A DNA stretch of 34,383 nucleotides from BNXB01 sp031548005 (lineage in GTDB: Bacteria > Bacteroidota > Bacteroidia > Bacteroidales > Azobacteroidaceae): positions 1 to 34,383 of the forward strand of contig JAVBRK010000016.1 in the NCBI GenBank assembly GCA_031548005.1. Reading direction: 5' to 3'. The notes beneath the pieces were generated by a model, which was not told the DNA's origin, searched no databases, and saw nothing but the letters and a program-made list of their open reading frames with translations. Shown here in pieces: positions 24,013 to 32,631 of this stretch. A program made the translations under genes and the position numbers. How positions within the stretch are numbered: the stretch's first letter is position 1; every line of letters begins with the position of its first letter.

Positions 24013-27000
24013 ATGAAAAAAGCAAGACTTTTTAATCTTATCTTTTTATTGTTTTTCTGCATGCAGGTGTTTTCCCAGAACATTACAGTCAGCGGAACAG
24101 TAATCGATGCCTCCAATGAGGAAACCTTAATTGGAGCCAGTGTTGTTTTAAAAGGAACAGGACAAGGAACAATTACCGATATTGACGGAAATTACAGCTT
24201 GTCTGCCCCTGCCAACGGAACATTGCTGATTACCTATATTGGTTATGATCCTCAGGAAATTGCCATCAATAACCGGAAAGTGATCAATGTTTCATTGTTC
24301 AGTAATGCACAGGGATTGGATGAAGTGGTGATTGTCGGTGCGTCTCTGAAGAAAAGCGATCTGACCGGAGCGGTCACCAGCGTGACTTCAAAAGTCCTGG
24401 AGCAAAAACCGGTAACAAACATCAATCAGGCTTTGCAGGGACAGGCTGCCGGGGTTTTTGTTTCCGGAGCAGCCAAGCCGGGAGATGATGCAACGATTAA
24501 AATCCGTGGAACGAACACGATCAATATGTCGACAGACCCGATTTATGTGGTCGACGGACTGGTAATGGATAATTTCGGCGGTGGATTCAACTCCATCAAC
24601 CTGAATGACGTGGCTTCTATTGAAGTGTTGAAGGATGCTTCGGCCACAGCGCTATACGGTTCCCGCGCTTCTAACGGGGTTGTAGTGGTTACAACGAAAA
24701 AAGGACAAAAAGGAGTTGGAAAAGTAAGCTATGACGGTTGGTTCGGATTTCAGTCGTGGGCTAAAACTCCGGAAACAATGGATACCAAACAGTTATTCGA
24801 ATTGCGTAAGGATGCAGCAATGAACTCATTCTATGCCCGTTATCCGAATGCAACTGCTGCTGATGCTCAGAATTATATGAACAAAAGGGTAATGACTCCC
24901 TATTCAAAAGATGATCCCAATGCCGGATTTGTATTTGCCCAATATGAGTTGGATGCTTATGCCAATAACTTCAATTCCGACTGGTTGGATGAAGTAACCC
25001 GTACCGGAACCCAGCAAAATCACATCCTGAGCTTTTCGGGAGCGGACGATAAAAGTTCTTATTATTTAAGTTTCGGATATTCCGATCAGAAAGGAATGGT
25101 TAAAAATATCGGCGATACTAAATACACCGGTCGTATCAATGCAGATCGTTTGATCAAGCCCTGGTTGAAAGTCGGAACCAATACTTCTTATACCCGTACC
25201 GAATCGGAAATTGTACAAAACGATGGAGTTTTTGACAAAGCTCGTGGGGCCAACCCAATGCTGGCAGTCGATCCGGATGTCATGGTGCTGAATTATGGGG
25301 GCCTTTATGATCAAAATTATTTCAACCCGCTTCGTACCCTGAGTATCGATAACGATCGTTTCCGCGACCGTTTGATCAGTTCTAACTTTATCAATATCAA
25401 TCCGATCAAAGGATTGAATATCCGGACTTCTTTTTCTGTCGATGTTTGGAACGAATCGCGTTTCAGATATACTCCCAACAATATTCAGGAAGCGATCCGT
25501 TACGGACATAATGGTGAAACAGCGCACGACCGCGATCATCTGTTCGTTTGGCAATGGGATAACTCTGTGACTTACGATAAATTATTTGGTAAGCATGCGA
25601 TCAACCTTTTGCTTGGAACGAGTATGACCAGTACGAGCCGTGATTATACCAGCGCTTCTTCACAAGGATTTGAAGATAACTATTTTTCGTATTACAACAT
25701 CGGAGCTGATTATAAAACCGATTTACGGGGTGTTTCGTCGGATTTCACAACCTCTACATTGGAATCGTATCTCTTGCGTGCAAACTACAATTATGACAAC
25801 CGGTATATCCTGACCGGTACGCTTCGTTATGACGGTTCTTCTAAGTTTGCAAAAGGAAACCAGTGGGGACTTTTCCCTTCTTTCTCCGGAGCCTGGAATG
25901 TTACGGAAGAAGATTTTATGGAAAATAATGGTATTTTCGACCACTTAAAGTTGCGTTTGGGCTATGGGCTGGTAGGAAATCAGAATATCGATAATTATTC
26001 ATTTCTTACTTTGTATTATGCTAAGAAAGATGGAAACGGTAGCAGTTATGTACCCGGCGGACGTCGCGGATCTCCCGATATCACCTGGGAAAAACAACAC
26101 CAGTTCAATCTGGGAGTGGATATGGCATTCCTCAATAACCGCCTTCGTGCTTCTGTCGATGTTTTCCACATCAATAATAAAGACCTCTTGCTACTTCGCT
26201 CATTACCGTTGACATCTGGTTTCAGCGAGGCTGTTGAAAATATCGGAACTATTGAAAATAAAGGGATTGAATTTTCTGTCAATGCCAATATTATTGATAC
26301 CAAGGACTTTAAATGGAATCTGGGTGCTAATATCTCGGCCGACAGAAATAAAGTAACACAACTGTTTGCCGGATTTGATGCGATCTACAATGTAGATGGA
26401 GATCGCAACGTTCAGAAAGAAGGCAACCTGTTTATCGGAGAATCCCGGAATACCATTTATATCTGGAAAACGGGCGGTATCGCTCAATATGCCGATATGG
26501 ACCGCTTAAACCTGATTCGGTATACACGCAGTGTCAATCCCGGCGATTTATATCCGCAGGATGTGGACGGAAACATGCAGATCGACCAGAATGATAAAGT
26601 GATTGTCGGTTCTCCGGATCCGAAATTCTACGGAGGTTTTTCTACGGATCTTGCTTATAAAGGAGTTTCTCTGAACGCTGTATTTACTTATTCTTACGGA
26701 GCTAAAAAACTGAGTCCATATTACGAATCGTTAATTACCAGCTCCGGAAAAAGTATTGCATCGGTCGATCTGATCGATCGTTGGTCGGAAGATAATCAGG
26801 ATGCTAAATTCCCACGTCCGATCTACAATGATCCTAAAAAAACGGAAGGAGATGATACTCCACCTTCTTACAATGTATATTCAGCAAGTGATATGGACCA
26901 CTCGGTACAGGATGCTTCTTATCTGAAGTTGTCGGCATTGACTCTGGCGTATACTTTCCCTCAGAAAGTATTGAATAATTTGAAGTTAGGAAGCTTACGG

Positions 27001-27120
27001 GTTTACACGACAGGATCCAACTTGTTCTGTGCCACTCCATACAAAGGATACGATCCGGAATTAGGCGACTGGTATCCTCCCACAAGGATGTTTGTATTTG
27101 GATTGAATGTTTCTTTCTAA
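24013..27120 (+). CDS. SusC/RagA family TonB-linked outer-membrane transporter
   Basis: The 1035-residue outer-membrane importer moves oligosaccharides bound by its SusD partner, powered by TonB. The signal peptide ends near MQVFSQ (residue 22). A carboxypeptidase-regulatory-like domain follows (about 24-105, VSGTVIDASNEETLIGASVV), then DEVVIVG at about 114-120, and a plug domain with QGQAAGVFVSGAAKPGDDAT and PIYVVDGL, ending VLKDASATALYGSRASNGVV and TTKKG. The rest is a 22-stranded barrel ending in NVSF. No N-terminal STN domain is present, so signalling to an anti-sigma factor is not expected. The gene is followed after 37 bp by susD, the usual pair arrangement. Confidence 0.96.
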   Translation: MKKARLFNLIFLLFFCMQVFSQNITVSGTVIDASNEETLIGASVVLKGTGQGTITDIDGNYSLSAPANGTLLITYIGYDPQEIAINNRKVINVSLFSNAQGLDEVVIVGASLKKSDLTGAVTSVTSKVLEQKPVTNINQALQGQAAGVFVSGAAKPGDDATIKIRGTNTINMSTDPIYVVDGLVMDNFGGGFNSINLNDVASIEVLKDASATALYGSRASNGVVVVTTKKGQKGVGKVSYDGWFGFQSWAKTPETMDTKQLFELRKDAAMNSFYARYPNATAADAQNYMNKRVMTPYSKDDPNAGFVFAQYELDAYANNFNSDWLDEVTRTGTQQNHILSFSGADDKSSYYLSFGYSDQKGMVKNIGDTKYTGRINADRLIKPWLKVGTNTSYTRTESEIVQNDGVFDKARGANPMLAVDPDVMVLNYGGLYDQNYFNPLRTLSIDNDRFRDRLISSNFININPIKGLNIRTSFSVDVWNESRFRYTPNNIQEAIRYGHNGETAHDRDHLFVWQWDNSVTYDKLFGKHAINLLLGTSMTSTSRDYTSASSQGFEDNYFSYYNIGADYKTDLRGVSSDFTTSTLESYLLRANYNYDNRYILTGTLRYDGSSKFAKGNQWGLFPSFSGAWNVTEEDFMENNGIFDHLKLRLGYGLVGNQNIDNYSFLTLYYAKKDGNGSSYVPGGRRGSPDITWEKQHQFNLGVDMAFLNNRLRASVDVFHINNKDLLLLRSLPLTSGFSEAVENIGTIENKGIEFSVNANIIDTKDFKWNLGANISADRNKVTQLFAGFDAIYNVDGDRNVQKEGNLFIGESRNTIYIWKTGGIAQYADMDRLNLIRYTRSVNPGDLYPQDVDGNMQIDQNDKVIVGSPDPKFYGGFSTDLAYKGVSLNAVFTYSYGAKKLSPYYESLITSSGKSIASVDLIDRWSEDNQDAKFPRPIYNDPKKTEGDDTPPSYNVYSASDMDHSVQDASYLKLSALTLAYTFPQKVLNNLKLGSLRVYTTGSNLFCATPYKGYDPELGDWYPPTRMFVFGLNVSF

Positions 27121-27157
27121 ACAAATGATTTGTTAAACTAAAATATAGAATTCAGTT

Positions 27158-28732
27158 ATGAAAAATATAAAAATAAGCAGATTCATAGCAGCTTTTACAG
27201 TTGCATGTGCATCGATACTGCCATCCTGTTCCGATTTTTTAGATCAGATGCCTAAAACCGCATTAACGGAAGAACAGGTTTTTTCCGATTTGAAAAATGT
27301 CGAGCCGATGGTAACGGGCTTGTATACAAGCTATCGTGGTGTAAAAGAAGGACGTGCGGGATTGACTTTCCTGATGCTCGGATTGGACGAGTCGAAACAA
27401 GGGGTTGTTCAAATGACAGACGCCAATCAGGCAGGTCTGGATTTATATAATACAGCGCTGAACTCAATGTCTACCCAGGTGGATGCTATGTGGACGAGAA
27501 GATGGCCGGCAGTCGTGTCTGCTGCCAAGGCGATTTATGCATTAGATGCATTTATAGAGGGAGCAACCGATGAAACACTGCTGACAACAGCCCGGATATT
27601 GAAGGGAGAAGCTTGTTTTATGCGTGCGATGGTGATGCTGGAACTGACCATGTATTGGGGAGAAGTACCTGTTATAGATAATGCAACGATGGTGAATACC
27701 GCCCGTCAGCCTTTGGATGTGGTATGGGGACAGATTTTCTCGGATTTTAAATATGCGTCGGAAAACCTTCCGGAAGTACAATCGGATAAAAAAAGGGCTA
27801 CTTCCGGAGCAGCTTTGTCGATGTTGGGTAAGGCTTATATGTCTGTTCCGGCAGCAACCGGATTGCGTGATTTTGAAAAAGCCCGGGAATGTTTTGCTAC
27901 TGTAATCAGTAGAGGGCGTTACCAATTGGATACGAAATATTCTAACCTGTTTGAAGAATCGATGGAGTTCACCTCTCCGGAATCGGTATTCGAATTGGAT
28001 TTTGAAAACCCATGGCCTTACCAGAACTATTGGGAGTTCGATCTGGGATCGCGTACCGTCGATGCTGCTTTTGGTAACGGATGCTATTTCTCAGGTTATG
28101 ATGTGGCGCTTCCTACGGAGTACTGTTACAAAATGAAAGATCAGGGTGGAATCTGGGAAACAGGCGACCAACGCAAAAATGAAGCTATCCGTTATGATTT
28201 TACTTACATGGGCATCACTCTGACTGTTCCTTCCTGGGGTTCTGACGAATTGGATCCGCACATTAAAAAATACGAAGATGAACGGACGGATATGATGAAT
28301 GGCCCGTACGGAAATATGTGGAATTCCGGAAAGAATTTTATCGTATTGCGTTATGCCGACGTGCTTTTATGCTATGCTGAATGTTTGAACGAACTGGGAC
28401 AAACAAACGATGCGATCGGGGTGGTGAATCAGGTACGTTCCCGCGCCTGGGGAGGAAGCCTTCCTGCAGACAAGCAATGGTCGGGACTTTCTCAAACGGA
28501 TTTCCGTACACAGATCATGGACGAGCGTATGCGGGAGCTTTGTTTTGAAGGATGGCGCCGGATGGACCTGATCCGTACCGGAAATTTCGTGAACCTGGTC
28601 AAGGCCCGCAACCCGTGGACAAAACAGTCTGGAACAATCCAGGAATATCATAATCTTTGGCCTATTCCTGATACCGAAATCAAAAATAACCCGGATATCT
28701 CGGAAGAGGATCAAAATCCAGGGTATAATTAA
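27158..28732 (+). CDS. SusD/RagB family nutrient-binding outer-membrane lipoprotein
   Basis: The 524-residue lipoprotein forms the lid over the SusC channel and binds the glycan. The signal peptide ends in ILPSC, with lipidated Cys24. The mature protein begins SDFLDQMPKTALTEEQVFSD, the typical SusD opening. The N-terminal TPR-like helices include LKGEACFMRAMVMLELTMYW. The C-terminal RagB/SusD domain contains NFIVLRYADVLLCYAECLNE and RTQIMDERMRELCFEGWRR, both highly conserved, and ends WPIPDTEIKNNPDISEEDQN. Ligand specificity cannot be deduced. A hairpin follows the stop codon, 14 bp later. Confidence 0.96.
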   Translation: MKNIKISRFIAAFTVACASILPSCSDFLDQMPKTALTEEQVFSDLKNVEPMVTGLYTSYRGVKEGRAGLTFLMLGLDESKQGVVQMTDANQAGLDLYNTALNSMSTQVDAMWTRRWPAVVSAAKAIYALDAFIEGATDETLLTTARILKGEACFMRAMVMLELTMYWGEVPVIDNATMVNTARQPLDVVWGQIFSDFKYASENLPEVQSDKKRATSGAALSMLGKAYMSVPAATGLRDFEKARECFATVISRGRYQLDTKYSNLFEESMEFTSPESVFELDFENPWPYQNYWEFDLGSRTVDAAFGNGCYFSGYDVALPTEYCYKMKDQGGIWETGDQRKNEAIRYDFTYMGITLTVPSWGSDELDPHIKKYEDERTDMMNGPYGNMWNSGKNFIVLRYADVLLCYAECLNELGQTNDAIGVVNQVRSRAWGGSLPADKQWSGLSQTDFRTQIMDERMRELCFEGWRRMDLIRTGNFVNLVKARNPWTKQSGTIQEYHNLWPIPDTEIKNNPDISEEDQNPGYN

Positions 28733-28745
28733 ATAATGAACCCAT

Positions 28746-28797
28746 AGATCGTGGATCTTCTTTATCAGCTTTTAAGAAAAATAGAGATCCACGATCT
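28746..28797 (+). terminator. Long intergenic hairpin after susD
   Basis: AGATCGTGGATCT (28746-28758) pairs perfectly over 13 bp with 28785-28797 around a 26-base loop. It is followed by TATACTTATC, not a T-run, so it looks more like an mRNA-stabilising, attenuating or weak terminating hairpin than a classical terminator. It separates susCD from the GH97 gene. Confidence 0.55.
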
Positions 28798-28886
28798 TAT
28801 ACTTATCAAAAATATCATAAATGTTTATAATATTCACAAAATAAGCAATTTGGGTCTGGAAATTGAATAAATCAAGAGGGATATTA

Positions 28887-28928
28887 ATGAAAAAAATATG
28901 GTTTATAAATACTACAGGATATGAATAA
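28887..28928 (+). CDS. Possible 13-codon leader ORF overlapping the GH97 start
   Basis: The short frame encodes MKKIWFINTTGYE and ends 8 bases into the GH97 coding region. It is preceded at 6 bases by AAGAGGG (28874-28880), the best ribosome-binding-like sequence in this spacer. Its stop TAA overlaps codon 2-3 of GH97, an arrangement that allows coupled re-initiation. It could be chance in AT-rich DNA. Confidence 0.3.
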   Translation: MKKIWFINTTGYE

Positions 28929-31212
28929 AAAAATTACCTTACTTTTATTATTCTTAGCTTTTACTCTTTACCAGATAAAAGCAGCCGATTATGAAGTTCT
29001 TTCTCCCAACAAGCAATTGAAAATGAAATTGCATGTAGAGGGAGGAACAACCTACGAACTCTGGTCGGGAGAAACACAATTGATCGCTCCTTCGTCCATC
29101 GGACTGAACCTTAGCAATGGAACAGTGATTGGTGGCGGAACTGTGAAGAAAACACAAACCCGTACTGTGGATAATCAGTTATCCGTACTGATTGGAAAAA
29201 ATAAAACATTGGATGAAAATTACAACGAATTGACTATCCAGTTCAATGAAGACTATGATCTGATTGTAAGAGCTTATAACGAGGGATTGGCTTACCGCTT
29301 CATTACCCGGTTGTCGGGGGATATCATTATCAATAGCGAGGATGCCGTATTCAATTTTACATCGACTCCCAAAATTTATTTTCCAGAATGCGATGCCTCG
29401 GTGGTGGGCGAAAAGGATCTTCAGAAAATTATTCGTCCGATTCATCAGGGATACCGCAACTTTGAGCGGACTTATAACATCTATAATTCTCCGACAGACA
29501 TCCCAAAAGCAAGGTTCTCGGTAACTCCGGTTTTGTACGAATATCCCGAAACTTCCTGTAAAATAGTAGTTACGGAAGCCGATACCTACGATTATCCCGG
29601 TATGTATATGGAAGCCAACGGAGAAAACTCCATGCGGGGGATGTGGGCCAAATATCCGAAATCGGTGATGGATCCGGTTGGGTCTCCAGAAGATGATGGC
29701 CTTAATTATTATTCCAACCATTTGGTGTATGAACGGGAAGAGTATATCGCCAAGACGACCGGAACCCGGACGTTTCCCTGGAGGGTGATTATCGCCACCA
29801 ATGATGACAAATCGTTATTGAACAACAACCTGGTGTATCTGCTGGCCGAGCCTTGCCGTTTAACGGATACTTCCTGGATCAAGCCCGGAAAATCGGCCTG
29901 GGAATGGTGGCATAAGGCTGTACTGGAAGGTATGACTTTTACAGGGGTGGATGAAAAAACTAATCTCAGTTTTGATAAATATAAATATTATATCGATTGG
30001 GCGGCTGCCAATGGCTTAGAATACATGACCTTTGACGCCGGATATAAAGAAGAGTGGGTACAAGCACTTTGTCTCTATGCAAAATCAAAAGGTGTGAAAA
30101 TCATTCTTTGGACCTGGGCCAGTTGTGCGCTGGAAGCGCCGGACGATTGGATTGAAAAAATGAAGAAACAAGGAGCCGCCGGAGCAAAACTCGACTTTTT
30201 TGAACGTAGCGACCAGGTGGCGATGACCTGGGGACACCAATTAGCTCAAAAATTGGCCGATAACCAGATGGTCGGAGTATTCCACGGATGTCCCGTTCCG
30301 ACAGGATTAAACCGGACTTACCCCAACATCCTGAATTTTGAGGCGGTACGCGGGGCGGAAGATAATTTCTGGAGAAGTCTGGAGACTCCGGATTATCATA
30401 CACTATTCCCGTTTATCCGTTCATTGGCAGGACCGGAAGATTATACTCCGGGTTCTATGCGGAACGTAACAGCAGAAGAGTTTGTACCGAGAGATCTGCC
30501 GAAAACGGTACCTATGAGTATGGGAACCCGGGCACACGAACTGTCGATGTATGTAATTTTCGATCAATGGCTGGGTTATTTGTGTGATTCTCCAACCGAG
30601 TACAATAAATTTCCGGATATTTTGAGCTTCCTTTCTTCTGTTCCTGCAGTTTGGGATAAGACCGTTCCTTTGGATGCGCAGTTAGGCAAGTACATCCTGA
30701 TGGCGAAACAAACGGGTAAAAACTGGTATGTAGGTGGTATGTCGAACTGGGATGCCCGGGATGTTCAGGTCGATTTCAGCTTCCTGTCGCCCGGAGTGGG
30801 CTACCAGGCGCTTATAATCAAAGATGATCCGGCTTCCGGAGTAGAACCTAAGAAATATATTTCTGAAACAGTCACCATTACCAGCGACACCAAGCTGACA
30901 TTTAAATTGGCTAAAGGAGGAGGTTTTGTTGTCCGCCTGATCGATCAGAGTATGTCTGGAACAGACGATCTGAAAGCGAACTCCGGGGTGTCGATCGCAG
31001 TAGACCGGTCCAACTCGCTGTTGACTGTCAATTCGGAAAAAAATATTGAATCCGTTAGTATTTACAATGTTGCCGGACAATGTTTGTTAACTAAGAGCCT
31101 GAAGGATCAGGCTCTTATCCAACAGATCGGGTTGTCGTCCCTGAGCAAGGGAAATTATATTGTTAAAGTACAAACAGGAAAAACATTTTCATCACAGAAG
31201 TTTACTTATTAA
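28921..31212 (+). CDS. GH97 family glycoside hydrolase with T9SS C-terminal sorting domain
   Basis: The 763-residue enzyme has a signal peptide (to about residue 22), a GH97 N-terminal beta-sandwich beginning YEVLSPNKQLKMKL, a catalytic TIM barrel (about 310-560), a C-terminal sandwich to about 670, and a tail from 680 that looks like a T9SS type A sorting domain (VSIYNVAGQCLLTKS, then LSKGNYIVKVQTG). Asp425 in GAKLDFFERSDQ sits where retaining GH97 alpha-galactosidases have their nucleophile aspartate, which suggests an alpha-galactosidase and not an inverting SusB-type alpha-glucosidase. Glu474 and Glu480 in NFEAVRGAEDNFW are acid/base candidates. The tail predicts export across the outer membrane with surface attachment or release. 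The subfamily call is inference. It lies 20 bp before the LRR gene. Confidence 0.92.
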   Translation: MNKKITLLLLFLAFTLYQIKAADYEVLSPNKQLKMKLHVEGGTTYELWSGETQLIAPSSIGLNLSNGTVIGGGTVKKTQTRTVDNQLSVLIGKNKTLDENYNELTIQFNEDYDLIVRAYNEGLAYRFITRLSGDIIINSEDAVFNFTSTPKIYFPECDASVVGEKDLQKIIRPIHQGYRNFERTYNIYNSPTDIPKARFSVTPVLYEYPETSCKIVVTEADTYDYPGMYMEANGENSMRGMWAKYPKSVMDPVGSPEDDGLNYYSNHLVYEREEYIAKTTGTRTFPWRVIIATNDDKSLLNNNLVYLLAEPCRLTDTSWIKPGKSAWEWWHKAVLEGMTFTGVDEKTNLSFDKYKYYIDWAAANGLEYMTFDAGYKEEWVQALCLYAKSKGVKIILWTWASCALEAPDDWIEKMKKQGAAGAKLDFFERSDQVAMTWGHQLAQKLADNQMVGVFHGCPVPTGLNRTYPNILNFEAVRGAEDNFWRSLETPDYHTLFPFIRSLAGPEDYTPGSMRNVTAEEFVPRDLPKTVPMSMGTRAHELSMYVIFDQWLGYLCDSPTEYNKFPDILSFLSSVPAVWDKTVPLDAQLGKYILMAKQTGKNWYVGGMSNWDARDVQVDFSFLSPGVGYQALIIKDDPASGVEPKKYISETVTITSDTKLTFKLAKGGGFVVRLIDQSMSGTDDLKANSGVSIAVDRSNSLLTVNSEKNIESVSIYNVAGQCLLTKSLKDQALIQQIGLSSLSKGNYIVKVQTGKTFSSQKFTY

Positions 31213-31232
31213 TTTATTTAAATTGATTTATT

Positions 31233-32498
31233 ATGAAGACACATTACTTTTTGAAAAGTGCATTCACCCTATTTATTCTGGGTCTGTTTTCGTTTCAGAC
31301 AAAAGCCGATCCGGTGGTGATCGGAGGGATTGCTTACAATCTGGTCGATTCTACTTTAACCGCAGAAACGGCGAAATTACCGGACGATGCAAAATACACC
31401 GGTAGCCTGGTTATTCCTGCCAGCGTTTCGAGTGGAGATAAGACGTATGCCGTTGTTAAAATTGGCGACGGATCGCTGCGGGATGCTCCCGATCTGACTT
31501 CAGTTACCCTTCCCAAGGGATTGAAAACCATCGGAAACAGTTCGTTTGCAAGTTGTACAGGATTGACTTCATTGACTCTTCCTGAAACTGTCAACTCAAT
31601 TGAAGACTGGTCGTTTTATGAATGTACAAACCTGGCTTCTATTAATATTCCCGATGGAGTTACCAAAATCGGGGAGCATGTGTTCCAATTATCGGGATTG
31701 ACTTCCATTACCCTTCCCGCCAGTGTGACCAGCTTGAAAACCTGTGCTTTTCAGAATGCTTCTAAATTGGCGTCCATCAACATGGAGAATGTAACGGAAA
31801 TTGCAAACTGGGCTTTGTTTGGAACGGCTATCACTTCTGTTACCATTGGAAATGTATTTAAAATTGGTAGTGAGGCATTTAAAGAATGTTTTGAATTGGA
31901 AACGATCCATTTTTCGGGATCGGTTGTTACCATCGAGGACTGGGCTTTTCAAAATACAGCTGTAAAATCTCTTACTCTTCCGTCTACTTTGGTTAATCTT
32001 GGGGGAGGAGCTTTTGCTGATTGTGCCGCTTTAGAGTCGGTGACCATTCCTAAAACGGTTAAGTCACTGAAAGATTGGACTTTCAGTAGTGGGCCGATGA
32101 AAGCAATGTATGTTTCCTGGGATAATCTTTCTGGCATTGTTATTTCTGAAAATGCTTTTGGCAACTCGATCGGAACTCCTACCTGGCATGTTCCGTCCAG
32201 TCTGGCAAGCCTTTACGGAACAACCTGGAATAGTTATCCGGTGGTAGTCGGAATTCCTGCCGGAACCGAATCGGTACAAAATGACCAGATGAAAGTGAGC
32301 TATATCAATGGAGTGCTTTATTGTGTGGGAATGGAAGGATACAATGCATCGATCCTGACTATGGTAGGAAGTAAAGTAACCGGTTTCCATATTAACAGTG
32401 CAAATGAGCAAGTTTCTGTTACATTACCTGCAGGAATTTACTTATTGAGAGTTGCAAACGGAAATAACAAAACAGCCGTTAAGTTTATAGTGAGATAA
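31233..32498 (+). CDS. BspA-type leucine-rich-repeat secreted protein with T9SS-like tail
   Basis: The 421-residue protein has a signal peptide MKTHYFLKSAFTLFILGLFS with cleavage near TKA. Residues about 60-320 carry repeated LRR_5 units of about 22-24 residues with the pattern LTSLTLPETVNSIEDWSFYE and LTSITLPASVTSLKTCAFQN, the BspA/Treponema pallidum type. Residues 344-421 form a tail with KVSYINGVLYCVGMEGY, then LPAGIYLLRVANG and KFIVR, compatible with a T9SS type A sorting domain. These repeats usually mediate binding to proteins or surfaces, so a surface or released adhesin-like or glycan-binding role is likely. It shares a probable transcript with GH97 and is followed by a very strong terminator. 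Confidence 0.88.
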   Translation: MKTHYFLKSAFTLFILGLFSFQTKADPVVIGGIAYNLVDSTLTAETAKLPDDAKYTGSLVIPASVSSGDKTYAVVKIGDGSLRDAPDLTSVTLPKGLKTIGNSSFASCTGLTSLTLPETVNSIEDWSFYECTNLASINIPDGVTKIGEHVFQLSGLTSITLPASVTSLKTCAFQNASKLASINMENVTEIANWALFGTAITSVTIGNVFKIGSEAFKECFELETIHFSGSVVTIEDWAFQNTAVKSLTLPSTLVNLGGGAFADCAALESVTIPKTVKSLKDWTFSSGPMKAMYVSWDNLSGIVISENAFGNSIGTPTWHVPSSLASLYGTTWNSYPVVVGIPAGTESVQNDQMKVSYINGVLYCVGMEGYNASILTMVGSKVTGFHINSANEQVSVTLPAGIYLLRVANGNNKTAVKFIVR

Positions 32499-32508
32499 AT
32501 TACAACGT

Positions 32509-32567
32509 AGAAAGTTGAAAACAGAAAATCAATATATCATTTCTGTTTTCAACTTTCTGTTTTTTTA
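32509..32567 (+). terminator. Strong Rho-independent terminator after the LRR gene
   Basis: A perfect 19-bp stem pairs 32509-32527 with 32540-32558 around a 12-base loop. It is followed by G and eight T (32560-32567). It lies 11 bases after the LRR stop codon and should end the susCD-GH97-LRR transcript. Confidence 0.93.
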
Positions 32568-32631
32568 CTTGTTGAAAAAATGACCACATTCATACCTCAT
32601 TCTTCCAAACCGAGGTAAAATAAACATACTT

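Noticed and set aside
31410..32200. CRISPR or tandem DNA repeat
   Set aside because: The periodicity comes from leucine-rich protein repeats within a coding frame. The DNA units diverge and there are no spacers.
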